From assembly GCA_020747015.1 (NCBI GenBank), contig JAGTJM010000052.1, positions 124,001 through 188,000 on the forward strand: a DNA stretch of 64,000 bases, written 5' to 3'. Position 1 is the first letter of the stretch; every line of letters starts with the position of its first letter. Of the stretch, positions 54,263 to 64,000 are shown in pieces. The notes below the pieces were generated by a model. That model saw only the letters and a program-made list of their open reading frames with translations, was not told where the DNA came from and searched no databases. The DNA is from Pyrenochaeta sp. MPI-SDFR-AT-0127 (taxonomy: Eukaryota; Ascomycota; Dothideomycetes; Pleosporales; Cucurbitariaceae). A program made the translations under genes and the position numbers.

Positions 54263-55738
54263 TTATGCTTTCGGTTCTACGTTCACGCCCTGATGCGCGC
54301 CTGCAGCAAGTCGTTTCTTGCTAACCAGCCTGAACCCTCCGAGCAGCATAAACGCAGCCAGCGAGCCCAGAACAACAGCCAGTGTAACGAATGCACCAAT
54401 TACGCCTCCAATAGTGGGTGAAATTCCATTCCTGCTGCTCGAAGCCTGTGTACTAGCGCCATTGCTATTATTGTTCGCATACGCAGCACAAGTCCCACCA
54501 CTATTCCCGCACTTCTCGCACCACTGCTGCGTCGACGTGACGGCAAACAAGCCCATTTTGGCCTGGAACTCAGCCCACGACACGGTATGTGCCGAGCCGC
54601 CAAACAGCGGATACGCAACTGGCTCGCTGTTATTCGACGCCGTCCCATTGTGGAACAAGAAGCGCACGCCCAGGTCCGCCGTGCTGGTGGGGAACCCACG
54701 ACTTACATCCGCCTCGGTGACGAGCTCAAACACCATGGAACTCGCGTAGTCGACGATGCCGGTGAAGTCGTCGTTTACGCGGGACAGGTTCGCGAGGCCG
54801 AAGAAGGAGGCAAAAGTCGCGTACGCGCCGAACTGGACGCCGAGCTTCGAGGCCCCCTGCGTCGAAATGGTGCGGTTGAGGGACTGGAGTACTTCGCCCG
54901 CGAGCTGCATGCCAGCGATGGCGCGGAGGTTGTCGGATGCGTTGTATGCGAGACCCCATTCGTGCGCGTTGGCGAGGGTGTGGAGCTGGGCGAGAGTCGA
55001 GTTTGTGAGGAGAGACGACGAGGGGATGGATGAGTTGTGTATGGAAGCTACGTTGATGATGTCGTAGACTGCGATATTGTAAGTTCCGATGAAGTAAGGT
55101 AATGTCAAAAATCACAGGGTATACATACCAATATATGCGTTCTTGAAGGACACCTGATCTGCGCTGATGACATTGTTGATCGAAGGGACGATTTCCCTGT
55201 AAAAGTCCTTTGTGCTTGCGGCTAGCTCGCTGTACTCCTTACTATCGAAGAACGAGTTTGAGCTCGCCTTTGCGTTCTGGCAACTACTAGCGTCTTGCAG
55301 CCACCCAGCATCTTCGGAACCAGCACCAGTCGAGATGGTGTTGACTGGGATGAGTTGGTATCCATCCATTGGCGCCTGCACGCTCTTCCCGTCGGCAAGA
55401 GTCTGTACAGTCTGGACGGGCGGGTACAGGCCTTGCAGGAAGCCCATGGCCGAGTTTTGGAGCACATTGTCGACAGGCGCGGTGACTGAGATTTGGGAAA
55501 GTTTGACGGTATCCTGGTTGATACCGTAGATCTTGGAGTCACCTGACAAGTAGTGCGAGCGGTAGTACGCGCCGGAGGTGTACACTTGCTCGTACCCCAA
55601 CGCAGTCAGATTGGTGGGAGCCAGAGCTTTGGGAGTGCGGTCGCCATGGCGGTGGAAGATGTACGCTCCAAGGACTGTTTCCACAGCGTCGGTACCAGAA
55701 AGCAGCGACAGGGCTGACAGAGCAGCGTAGGTCTTCAT
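54263..55738 (-). CDS. Histidine acid phosphatase family protein, membrane-anchored
   Basis: Two exons (55738-55129 and 55068-54263) give 471 aa. The N-terminus is a signal peptide (MKTYAALSALSLLSGTDA). The active-site motif is HRHGDRTP, where the first His of RHG would form the phosphohistidine. The family hydrolyses phosphate monoesters outside the plasma membrane. Several Asn-x-Ser/Thr sites suggest glycosylation. Near the C-terminus a Cys motif (CEKCGNSGGTC) is followed by a Ser/Asn linker, a membrane helix (GVIGAFVTLAVVLGSLAAFMLL) and a short basic tail, so the enzyme would face outwards on the membrane. I see no HD dipeptide, the usual proton donor pair; FGAYATFASFF occupies the region where it is expected. 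Activity is thus uncertain. Upstream of 55738 the frame starts only with TTG. Confidence 0.85.
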
Positions 55739-56375
55739 GGTGGGCAGTGGGAGGCACGTTACTTCAGTACCGGGTGGACGAACGCCAAAGCCAGTCAATT
55801 GATCCTCAACTTAGAGCAAACTACACAAGAAAACGACGAGGCGCAAGGAGCATGGGTGAGAAGAAGTTTAAGACTTTATACCTTGTTGGTGCCCCGCCGA
55901 GGAGATAGCTGAAGCTTCGCGTAGCTTGGTGATAGCCAAATTCTGCTATCCAATCCCATGTTGCGACTGTCATTGCGAAGCGGGGCACTACCTCTTCATC
56001 CATACAGCACTGGTCGATGTCCGAAGGCACAGGAGTGTGCATATGATTGTGGAATACTTCCCATGCTCTTGGGAATTGATTTCGATCAGTCCAGTCTCAG
56101 TCAATGTAGCATCAGAGAGTGTTGGACAACCAATTGCCCTGTATAGGTGGAGTGTTTGACCCGTGATGATGTTACGAGATTGCTATTCCCGACAATCAAA
56201 CGTCGAAACTGGCAGGGGAACCACAGTAAAGTGGGGTCAAGTGTGCGCTGCAAGCCATTTCAAGCTTTCCCGACGCTAGATACGAGGAGCCGAGATAAGT
56301 GGATAGGATTGAATGACTGAGCTTGACGGCAGCGTCGAGTATGCTAGCGGTAATGAGTAAAAGTTACCTCGCATG
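55739..56375. other. Intergenic region upstream of the phosphatase-like gene
   Basis: 637 nt between two minus-strand genes: the 3' end of PIG-P and the promoter of the phosphatase-like gene. No coding sequence seen. Confidence 0.5.
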
Positions 56376-57521
56376 TTACTCCTCACGCCCATACAGAATC
56401 TCACATACCCCGCCAATCGGCACATCCATAACAGCGTCCGTGCCCATACTCCAAAAGCCTTTCCAATCGACATCGTCTCCGGCACTGAATTGGTATGATT
56501 CAAAATCATCCATTGCTTTACCAAGCATGGTGGCTTTGGTCCCCTTCTCCTTGTCCTTCTCGTGCAGCTTGTCCGTGACCAGAACCGGATCTCTCACTAT
56601 CAGCCCAGTCTCTCGGTCCACAACAGCGACCTGTGCACATTCATCCACCAGATTCTCAATGCTGTTGAGGGGCAGTGTAAGATATTTGGTGTTGTAACTC
56701 GCAAGCGCGACGTATATGTAAATGACGAGCACTACGAGCCAGCACGGCACAGCGAGCGCCCACCACCGATTGGGGTAGTAGTGAATGCCCATCTGATGTA
56801 GCATCGGGGCCGGTACATATGCCCACAGGATATACATCAAGAATGCGGCAGAGCTGCCCAGGTACAGCGCAAAGCCGTAGTACTCGTACGTGGGGACCTT
56901 TGGAGAGGCTCGAGGGATAGTTGGCGCATCCCGGGCCGAGCTGGCGAGGTTCGTGGTAGTGGACGGTGGCTGACTGGTGCTGCGTGCATAGTGGCTGGAG
57001 CCCGTGGGCACGTCTGCATCGGAGGAGTCTGGAGTTGTTGGTCGCGATGTGGCCGCACTGAAGGAGGGGCGGAGGAGCGATGTCAGGGAAGGAGACGGTG
57101 GCAGAGGTGTTGGAGGCCTGTTGTAGAAAGGCGGGAAGAGCGCAGTTGCTGTCTGCCGCGGGAGATGACTGTGCGACCGAGATGTATACAGCGGCCGTGA
57201 TGTGGGCGGGTTGGCCTCTTCGTCTCCTGAGCTCTCGCTCTCGCTCTCGTTCTCAAACTCCTCTACCGCAACGGCACCTTCGTCCTCATCCTGGCTGTCC
57301 TCCACAGACACCGCCTCGGCAAGTACACGGTTCGATGCAGGCGACCGAGAGCTCGTCACGGGGCGTGGTGCGTGTGGGAGAGTTGTGGCTGTACGAGCCT
57401 CATCATCGGCGACTTGGAGGCTTTGCAGAGTGGGGAGATTGGGCGTGGACTGGGACTGGAAGCCTGGGGGTACCCGACCTCCTCTACTCTGGGGAGGCAT
57501 GTCGTTGAAGTCGGGCTGCAT
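56376..57521 (-). CDS. PIG-P/GPI19 subunit of GPI N-acetylglucosaminyltransferase, long N-terminus
   Basis: Single exon, 381 aa. PIG-P is a small membrane subunit of the enzyme that starts GPI-anchor synthesis by moving GlcNAc to phosphatidylinositol on the ER surface. The PIG-P domain lies in the C-terminal half: YEYYGFALYLGSSAAFLMYILWAYVP (TM1), then HYYPNRWWALAVPCWLVVLVIYIYVALASYN (TM2) and TKYLTLPLNSIENLVDE. The first ~210 residues are Ser/Pro/Glu-rich, with the acidic stretch EEFENESESESSGDEE, and are probably cytosolic and disordered. Fungal PIG-P proteins often have such extensions, while the catalytic-complex part is only about 150 residues. Start at 57521 is the first ATG of the frame. 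Confidence 0.9.
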   Translation of the reverse strand: MQPDFNDMPPQSRGGRVPPGFQSQSTPNLPTLQSLQVADDEARTATTLPHAPRPVTSSRSPASNRVLAEAVSVEDSQDEDEGAVAVEEFENESESESSGDEEANPPTSRPLYTSRSHSHLPRQTATALFPPFYNRPPTPLPPSPSLTSLLRPSFSAATSRPTTPDSSDADVPTGSSHYARSTSQPPSTTTNLASSARDAPTIPRASPKVPTYEYYGFALYLGSSAAFLMYILWAYVPAPMLHQMGIHYYPNRWWALAVPCWLVVLVIYIYVALASYNTKYLTLPLNSIENLVDECAQVAVVDRETGLIVRDPVLVTDKLHEKDKEKGTKATMLGKAMDDFESYQFSAGDDVDWKGFWSMGTDAVMDVPIGGVCEILYGREE

Positions 57522-57919
57522 GTACCGATTGCGTGCTCGTCGCCGGCATCTTGGCTTGCCCGTCCTGCCAAACCATTGTTCGCGCTAAGCGTGTGCCGCG
57601 GTTTCCAAGGGTCCAAGTAGCATTCCCCGCAAGATCAGACGATTATCTGCTCAGCGATCATATCCTTTGCCGTGGAGCTTGATTATCTGATTGTCTTGTC
57701 TCCTTGCCGAGGATTCTGATCATCTGAGCATCTCGTTTCCTGCGTGAATTCCATTTCGACTTTCCAGCCATGCTCAGACCGCTAACCAAGTCACTCTTTG
57801 GAGCTCACAACATAATCACTACATAATCTCGAACTCTCGGCAGGTGTACGGCGCGAAAAGGTTCATTGATAGAATACCCTCACACAGTCTATGTAGGAAA
57901 CAAGCACCATTTTAGGTTT
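57522..57919. other. Intergenic region (PIG-P promoter and 3' end of the acyl-CoA dehydrogenase gene)
   Basis: 398 nt between two minus-strand genes. Nothing recognisable. Confidence 0.5.
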
Positions 57920-59538
57920 CTACAACTTGCTCGCCTCGCCGCTCGTCCTGTTCAGGTACAGCGGATCCCGGGGCTCAAAGCCATACTTCCTGCACAGCTC
58001 CTCGCCCTTCTTTTGTTGCGCCTCGATCCTCTTCTTGTGTGCAACGCCCTTCTTGTTCTCGTTCCTGCCGAGCTGAAGCAAATGCACCTCATCTGGTCCA
58101 TCCACGATCCTCATCGTCCTGCCACTTGCCCACATCTGTGCGAGGGGTGTATCTTGGCTCACACCAGCACCTCCATACGCCTGCATAGCCCAGTCGATGA
58201 CCTTGAGATTGACTTCAGGGACAAGAACCTTGACCTCGGCGATTTCCTTGAGAGCGCCCTTGGCGTTTGTCTCGTCAATCTGGATAGCGGCGTTCAGAAC
58301 AGCCAGACGCGCGGCATCAATCTCAACACGTGAGCGGGCCACACGCTCGAGCATGATGCCATGCTCATTGAGCAGCTTGCCAAAGGGCTTCTTGCGCTCG
58401 TCGTTGAGCCTGGCAAGGAACCACTCGAGAGCCTTCTCGGCAGATCCAATACTCCTCATGGCGTGGTGAATACGGCCGGGTCCAAGACGGCCCTGGATAA
58501 TCTCGAAACCCTTGCTCTCGCCGAGAACCATGTTAGCGGCGGGAACACGGACATTGACGAATGAGACGTGGCCATGTCCGTGGGGAGCGTCATCGTAGCC
58601 CATGACTGACAACATACGGTGAATGGTAACACCAGGAGTGTCATTGGGAACGAGGATGACGGATTGTTGCTTGTACTTGTCGGCATTGTTGGGGTCTGTC
58701 TTGCCGAGGACGATGAAGATCTTGCAGCGAGGGTCGCCGATACCTGATGACCACCATTTCTGTACTCTTGTTAGTAATATGATCGAGAACAAGTGATCAA
58801 AGGAATGGTCGTACCTGGCCGTTCAGGACGTATGAGTCGCCGTCGCGCTTGATCGTCATCTCAATGTTGGTGGCATCACTCGATGCAACCTGGGGCTCAG
58901 TCATCAAGAATGCAGACCGAATCTCGCCCCTGAGGAGTGGATCCAGCCACTTCCTCTTCTGTTGCTCGTTGCCGTACTTTGCGATGACCTCCATGTTGCC
59001 GGTATCTGGAGCAGCACAGTTGACAGCCTGTTGTAGGATCAGCATTGATTCGGCATACCCCAGGCCACTCCTGTTCCAGGATGTGCGGTATCTGGAAGCG
59101 TACCTCGGAAGCAACGCGGCTCTTGCCCAAGTACTCGGCCATGAGGCCGTACTCAAGGTTGCTGAATCCAGCACCCTCCTTGAAGTGTGCCTTGGGCAAG
59201 AACATGTTCCATAGACCAAGCTCCTGTGCTCGCTTCTTGAGGTCCTCGATGATCGATGGATGCGACGAGAAGCGTTGTTGGGTGGTGTCACCGATCTGGC
59301 GAAGGTATACGGCGTCGGCAGGGATACATTCTTCTTCGACGAACTTCTCTACCTATACAATCTGTCAATAAAAACGGGTATATGTGCAAAGGGTAAGAGT
59401 ACGAACAATATCAAGTGTCTTCAACGCCCTCTCGCTGACAAACGGCCGCGCGATGACGGGAATTCGCTTTGAGGCAGGGACATGGCCATTTTGGCTGTTG
59501 GAGAGGAGGTCGAACGCGCGTTCGTAAGGTACAGACAT
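57920..59538 (-). CDS. Acyl-CoA dehydrogenase with peroxisomal targeting signal (SKL)
   Basis: Four exons on the minus strand (59538-59407, 59352-59104, 59027-58815 and 58759-57920) give 477 aa. The enzyme is a flavoprotein that oxidises acyl-CoA to enoyl-CoA. Landmarks: [30 protein letters not shown] (FAD/substrate region), [55 protein letters not shown] and [17 protein letters not shown]. These put it in the ACAD10/11-like group. The C-terminus is Ser-Lys-Leu, a perfect PTS1, so it should be peroxisomal rather than mitochondrial; there is no obvious N-terminal presequence. The first intron uses the donor GTTCGT so that LDI joins VEKFVEEEC; others are standard. Electron acceptor in the peroxisome is not evident from sequence. 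Confidence 0.92.
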
Positions 59539-60282
59539 CTTTGCTTAAAGTGATTGACAAAAAAACACTTTGATGAATGAAAAGTGTTATAAAGGAAGTC
59601 TGGGGCAATTGGAAGAAAGATGCAGCAGCGACTCGCACACCGCGAGGTTTATGGCTGTTTCGGCCATTGCTCGAGCTAAGCTCCCCGCAAATGCAACTCC
59701 ACGACTTTTTGCCGAGGTCCGCTGATCTCCTCCACTAATGAGGCGGCGTGCTGCTTGGCATCATCGGATGATTATCTGAGCACCTCATCCCATCGTATGT
59801 TTGTACCGAGATAAAATGGCAGCTAGCGAAACATTCTGGTATTCTGCCGAGGGTGTTCAAAGCGGCCATCCCTGCGACTCCCTACTTCTTTTGACATCAG
59901 CGCCTGATCGCTGGCTTCATACGGAGACCGTCCCCACCAAGCACGCAGCATCGAGGCTTTCTGTGCAGATTCGGTTTGATTTTCCAAATCCAAGATGCTC
60001 GTTGTCAACGACAGGCTGGGCTTTGACAGCTACTGTTGTATGCTGCTATGATGGACATCTTTAGCATGACTACGCACAGGAGGCGCAGGAGAGTTAGACA
60101 GTTATTAACAGCCCTTATCACAGCAATATGCTGCATCTCAACATAACTTCATAGTCGTTGAGGTTCTGCGCCAAAAATCAGGATCTGCCAAGGATGCATG
60201 CTGAGCTCAGCAGTCATCTCATCGCCTGCACGTCGTTCCTTGCATCCTTCGCTACTTGCTGGCAGACCACGGGAAAATCGAC
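59539..60282. other. Divergent intergenic region
   Basis: 744 nt between the divergent acyl-CoA dehydrogenase and F-box-like genes. Nothing recognisable. Confidence 0.5.
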
Positions 60283-61359
60283 ATGCCTCGGAGCCCTAAA
60301 TTACTGCATTCCGCAATCCGGCTTCCACGCGAGTTGATTGATACGATAATCTCAACTCTGATCGTCCTCTCTGACGAAGATCCCATCTATCAGTGGACGT
60401 GTCTCCGTCATACGACACGCTACCACAAAGCACAGATTGAGCAGCATTTCTTTGATTTCTGGGTGCCCAGGCTGAGTCTGACGGTATCTGAGGATGAACA
60501 TACTGTTCAATACAAAGCTCGTAGCGTAGATAAGGGTCGTGAAGTAAGCAAGCAGCGCGGTTCAAGCAGCGCGAATAACGTCATGCGATCTGAACCGCTG
60601 GCTGGTTGGCAGGCTCTTTCGGGGCAAAGAGAAGTTTGGACCGAGATGATTATGCGGACAACCTATCCTATTGGTGAAGAAGAGAGAAGAGAGAAACGCC
60701 TCATCGTGAGAATGGGTGACCGCGTCCTGAATAAAGGTTTCGCTGGCGGGGGAATCGTGAGTGATCTGCAGGTCCCCAAGCTCCGAGTAGACGCATATAC
60801 TGGAGATCTATGCTTTGACTGGAAGATGCTGTTCACTTGTTTGTTTCGGGAAGAGATGGTAATGCGCAGGCTACGAGATGCATTACTCCGCGATTTCATG
60901 CCAACAATCAGAGCAACGAAGCCAGAGAAACGACACACGGCCATACATGACTTCCTATGCGAACACTACCAAACGCAACGCAGGGAAATGCTTACACATT
61001 ACCGGGACCACATTGCATCGTCCAATGATCCCATGCTCTTCTCTGTGGAACCCTACCTCAATCTTGCCAAGATCGAATACTACCCTCCTTCACACTCCAG
61101 CACGTATCCCTCGATCTTCCATATCATCCGCAAAGAAGAAAGCATGGTCTTCCATGTTCCGGGCTGGCACTCCTGGGGTGTAAGGGAAGTTGCACGATTG
61201 AGAGCCAAGGAAGAGATTAGTGAGCAGAATGTGTTTCCCTGCGAGCGGGTAGCGGACGAAGCTTTCAATCGCTATATGGAGGGACTGAAGGATAGGTGGA
61301 ATGGTATGTTGGGAACAAAACGTGTTAGTGAGGAAGTATTAGAGACGCAGTTAAGGTAG
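60283..61359 (+). CDS. F-box-like fungal protein of unknown function
   Basis: Single exon, 358 aa. The N-terminus has the pattern LPRELIDTIISTL, resembling the F-box helix 1 (LPxELxxxI), followed by a short Trp/Arg-containing stretch (QWTCLRHTTRYHKAQIEQHF). Such proteins in fungi usually show this weak F-box-like start and a lineage-specific remainder. The rest includes WQALSGQREVWTEMI, a basic helix REEMVMRRLRDALLRDFMP, and FHVPGWHSWGVREVARLRAKEE. If the F-box is functional it would recruit substrates to an SCF ubiquitin ligase, but this is only suggested. The frame opens with TTG at 60256; the first ATG at 60283 is used. Confidence 0.6.
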   Translation: MPRSPKLLHSAIRLPRELIDTIISTLIVLSDEDPIYQWTCLRHTTRYHKAQIEQHFFDFWVPRLSLTVSEDEHTVQYKARSVDKGREVSKQRGSSSANNVMRSEPLAGWQALSGQREVWTEMIMRTTYPIGEEERREKRLIVRMGDRVLNKGFAGGGIVSDLQVPKLRVDAYTGDLCFDWKMLFTCLFREEMVMRRLRDALLRDFMPTIRATKPEKRHTAIHDFLCEHYQTQRREMLTHYRDHIASSNDPMLFSVEPYLNLAKIEYYPPSHSSTYPSIFHIIRKEESMVFHVPGWHSWGVREVARLRAKEEISEQNVFPCERVADEAFNRYMEGLKDRWNGMLGTKRVSEEVLETQLR

Positions 61360-61519
61360 AAGATGGAGTCGTTGTCGTGGCATAAATAAATAAATCGAAA
61401 CGCCATAGAAGTAAAGCCTCGAGCTCAAAGAAACAAATTCATAAAATCATCATCGTCTCCCCAGAACTCCGTAAGGAAATCATCTCGCAACGAACCAAAC
61501 GCACCAGCCAACTATCTTC

Positions 61520-62359
61520 CTAAATATATCCCAACCGAACCATCTGTTCCAACTCAGTAGAAGTGAACCGAGTCGCCACTCCATCCCTCCCTTCATGATT
61601 GAACCAAGACGAACAATCCTTGAATTGGCAGGAGTAAAATGCCTCCGCCCGCCCCTGCGCATCACGCTCATTCTTCACAACCAGTCTCACCGGGTATGGA
61701 TCCTTGCATGCGCAGAGCGGGTTCGGCCCGCCGCTGTTACGAAGACCGCGATCATCTGTAAAGCCGTTGAACCTTTTACACAGGTCATTCAAGCAACACC
61801 GCCACGGCCGTCCGTTGTTGATACTACCCGGTTTCCATTTGACAGAGCAGATTTTATTGGCCGATTCGCATCGTGGACAGGTCCCAGCAAGTTGCGTCCG
61901 GGTAGTATTGTAGTGCGGAGGCACTGACTTTGGGGTTCCAATAGCCAATCTTGAGTCGCTGGCGGTGGCTATTGGAACATGCGGAGCGTAGGCGGGCGCA
62001 GGTGACGGGGTAGATCTTGTACTCGCACTATTGAAAGTATCTCTAACAACGAGTTCTGTGGAGCGCGACAGAGGCTTTTCTCTAGTATGATTTGCTAATC
62101 TTGGAGCAGGTGTTGGATTCGAAACTGGGTTGGGTTGGAAAGTGCTACGATGCGAATCTACATTTTGCCTCTCTACCCGTGGCAGGCTTGGAGGGGCTAC
62201 TGCTAGATCAGTCCTATTATGCAGTCTGAAAGTGCTGTAGCCTACCTGGAGTATACGCTGTAATATTTTGGGACTCGAGTTGGCGCTGAGGCTCATATGG
62301 ACGATAAATCTCATAGTGTGCTTTCCTCCTGCAACAACAAAAGAGGCTAAAAACCCCAT
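61520..62359 (-). CDS. GRF-type zinc finger protein
   Basis: Predicted single exon, 279 aa. Residues from about 165 contain two Cys-rich modules. The first is TCPRCESANKIC with GRPWRCC and DLCKRFNGF; the second is PLCACKDPYPVRLVVKN followed by GRAEAFYSCQFKDCSSWF. The second fits the zf-GRF pattern (C-x-C, then V-K-x-G/N..GR-x-FYxC...C-x-x-F/W), which binds single-stranded nucleic acid in proteins such as TOP3A and NEIL3. The first resembles a second, divergent copy. The N-terminal half is Ser/Thr/Pro-rich. The N-terminus is uncertain: a short intron near 62190-62250 or a later start is possible, and the frame before 62359 opens only with TTG. Confidence 0.65.
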   Translation of the reverse strand: MGFLASFVVAGGKHTMRFIVHMSLSANSSPKILQRILQVGYSTFRLHNRTDLAVAPPSLPRVERQNVDSHRSTFQPNPVSNPTPAPRLANHTREKPLSRSTELVVRDTFNSASTRSTPSPAPAYAPHVPIATASDSRLAIGTPKSVPPHYNTTRTQLAGTCPRCESANKICSVKWKPGSINNGRPWRCCLNDLCKRFNGFTDDRGLRNSGGPNPLCACKDPYPVRLVVKNERDAQGRAEAFYSCQFKDCSSWFNHEGRDGVATRFTSTELEQMVRLGYI

Positions 62360-64000
62360 GACTATGTCAATATACTTTTGCAATTCTAGTTAACATTCTA
62401 ACTTATCCTGTGCAGAGTCTCTATTTCTTTTATACCAATAGTCGGATTAATGAGTGAAGATCATACAAGATGGAGATAACATAAAAATTACGCGCCGGGC
62501 AAGGCTGAGACGGATCGATAAACCTCCTGCAGCGCAACCGCCCAAGGCGTCGAAGTAGTAAGCGAGTACGTACTTGGCAATACCAAAACTTCGCCTTCAT
62601 GTTTGCATACCCGAGTACGCGTATGGGAAGCCATTGAAAAGGAAGAGGAATGGCCCCCAAGAGTACATCTGTCCCCAACAACAGAAATGATAATCTGCCA
62701 GGCGGACATACTTTGTAGCAGGCGCGTAAACATGTTGCCAAAATGAGTGAATGGCGAACTGGTCCAACAGAGTGGAAGCTTGAAGGCTGCAGCAATATTG
62801 AAGCTAGGCGCCAGTATGAGCTGGGGAGTCGAAGTTTCGAGCAACGAAGTTTATCGCCTTCATCTTACCTTCTGCTACCTGTTTACATAGACATAGTCTG
62901 TGGGAGGGGCCTTCTCCGACGTTCCACGGTGTGCGACTTGCTAATTCAGCAGCTTTTAGACCAAAATATCTGCTCTGTGACATCAGCCATCACCGGTGAA
63001 TGTTCCTCAATTTTTCTCAAGACTACTTTGATATCATAGTCTTCGTACCCTAACAGTCCTTCCTACCCTCGATTGTATGAACTCCTATATTTGACCAAAG
63101 ACAACAGTTGGGCTAAAAGCTTTGCCGTAGAGGTCGTTAGGAACATTTGGAGTTTTAAGTCAGGTCAAATAATCAGTGCTTAGACCTGCAAGCAATTGGG
63201 AGACATAGAAGATAAAGTTATCAGCTCCTAGGAACCAGTGGTAGCTCTTTGTGCCGTATCAGTGACAGATTTGAGGACCCACAGATTTTGAAAAAGATAA
63301 ATGACCATTGGCTGTCGTTTCGAGGGTCATGCCAAGAGTCCATCCCCAAGATGGGACAGATCAGGTGAAAAAGTTTGTCTGCAAAGAAGCAAAACAGTAT
63401 GACTTGTTGAGGGGGATGATGGCTCTTTCGAATACTTGAAAACACAGGAAAATGTCAAAAATTGTGGCTGAACACCCCTTTCCTATGCAGCAGGAATACT
63501 CAGGCTGTTTGTCATTGAGAACGTGAGATGGAAGAGAGTAACGCGAACACGATTTGATCCCGAAGTCCGGCCTTTTCACCAGCATGAGAGTGTGACGCTA
63601 GTACACCAAAGGTGCATGATCGATCTGGTCATGCAAGCCTAAGAACGCCCGCTCCGTTCGGTCACCCGTAAGAGTCGCTAGGCCCTGTCTTTGGCGGTTT
63701 CAGTCACTCCTCAACTCACGTGGATTGCGTGCGCCAGAACTCACGAGGCTGTGAGGCTCATGATGAGAAATGAGTTCTTGATTCAATAAAGGTGGTCACG
63801 ACCCCTGCATATCTGCCATCAGGCATCACATGGCTGTTTAATATACATCGTTAATATGTGTGTGCTTCTTCAATTCACTGATATGGCTACAGATGGTATC
63901 TGTTCACACATCGTATGTCACTCTTACTTCCACATTCCTTATGATACATCCTTCTCTACCAGCCTATTCCTTGTCCATGACCCAGGTATTTAATCTGGGT
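62360..64000. other. Right end of window; no gene supported
   Basis: About 1.6 kb. A minus-strand frame at 62488-62844 (about 118 codons, ATG-less start, hydrophobic segments) has somewhat protein-like composition but no family resemblance. The remaining sequence to 64000 shows nothing recognisable. Confidence 0.45.

Noticed and set aside
62488..62844. Minus-strand frame of about 118 codons near the right end
   Set aside because: Opens with TTG, has a stop immediately upstream and no recognisable domain. Could be a terminal exon but I cannot support it.

Overview
This window is nuclear DNA from a filamentous ascomycete (Pezizomycotina). The evidence is short introns of about 45-80 nt with GT..AG ends and CTRAC-like branch points, single-copy housekeeping genes of fungal type, fungus-only families (HeLo domain, Zn2Cys6 regulator, HET-type remnant, UPF/URC4, SLP1-type SUN protein), pyrimidine-rich gene leaders, and two AT-rich islands poor in CpA/TpG that look like repeat-induced point mutation (RIP). 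A Dothideomycete is my best guess, but that is inference. All gene models were assembled by eye. Every spliced model listed as a CDS has a length divisible by three and joins into one open frame.

Layout. 2.1-3.6 kb: GSK-3 kinase. 5.5-8.5 kb: nuclear cap-binding subunit CBP80. 9.1-12.2 kb (minus): CaMKK-type kinase. 12.7-13.4 kb: TRAPP subunit Bet5. 13.4-15.6 kb: no gene seen. 15.6-21.2 kb: an unassigned protein kinase, a ribokinase (minus) and a HeLo-pseudokinase protein. 21.4-22.9 kb (minus): URC4-like uracil-catabolism protein. 23.3-25.2 kb (minus): QDR-type drug/H+ antiporter. 27.3-29.3 kb: T5orf172/GIY-YIG-like protein.

29.5-31.0 kb is disturbed: an AT-rich island followed by two gene fragments back to back. 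31.4-36.9 kb looks like a small catabolic cluster: sugar transporter and Zn2Cys6 regulator on the minus strand, and divergently an AnmK/levoglucosan-kinase-family sugar kinase. 37.6-40.5 kb is a second disturbed stretch with a small two-exon gene, a broken gene, a RIP-like island and the tail of a HET-type gene.

40.7-44.7 kb: the divergent ribosome-assembly pair LTV1 (40S) and LSG1 (60S). 44.7-48.2 kb has no gene I can support. 48.2-49.7 kb: HAL4/SAT4-type kinase. 50.8-53.9 kb: SLP1-type SUN protein of the ER. 54.3-55.7 kb (minus): membrane-anchored histidine-acid-phosphatase-like protein. 56.4-57.5 kb (minus): PIG-P (GPI19) with a long N-terminus. 57.9-59.5 kb (minus): acyl-CoA dehydrogenase ending in SKL. 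60.3-61.4 kb: F-box-like protein. 61.5-62.4 kb (minus): GRF-zinc-finger-like protein. The final 1.6 kb has no gene I can support.

Most of the window is conserved housekeeping sequence. The parts most worth a second look are the HeLo-pseudokinase protein, whose architecture resembles the necroptosis executor MLKL, the anhydro-sugar-kinase cluster, and the two rearranged, RIP-marked stretches.
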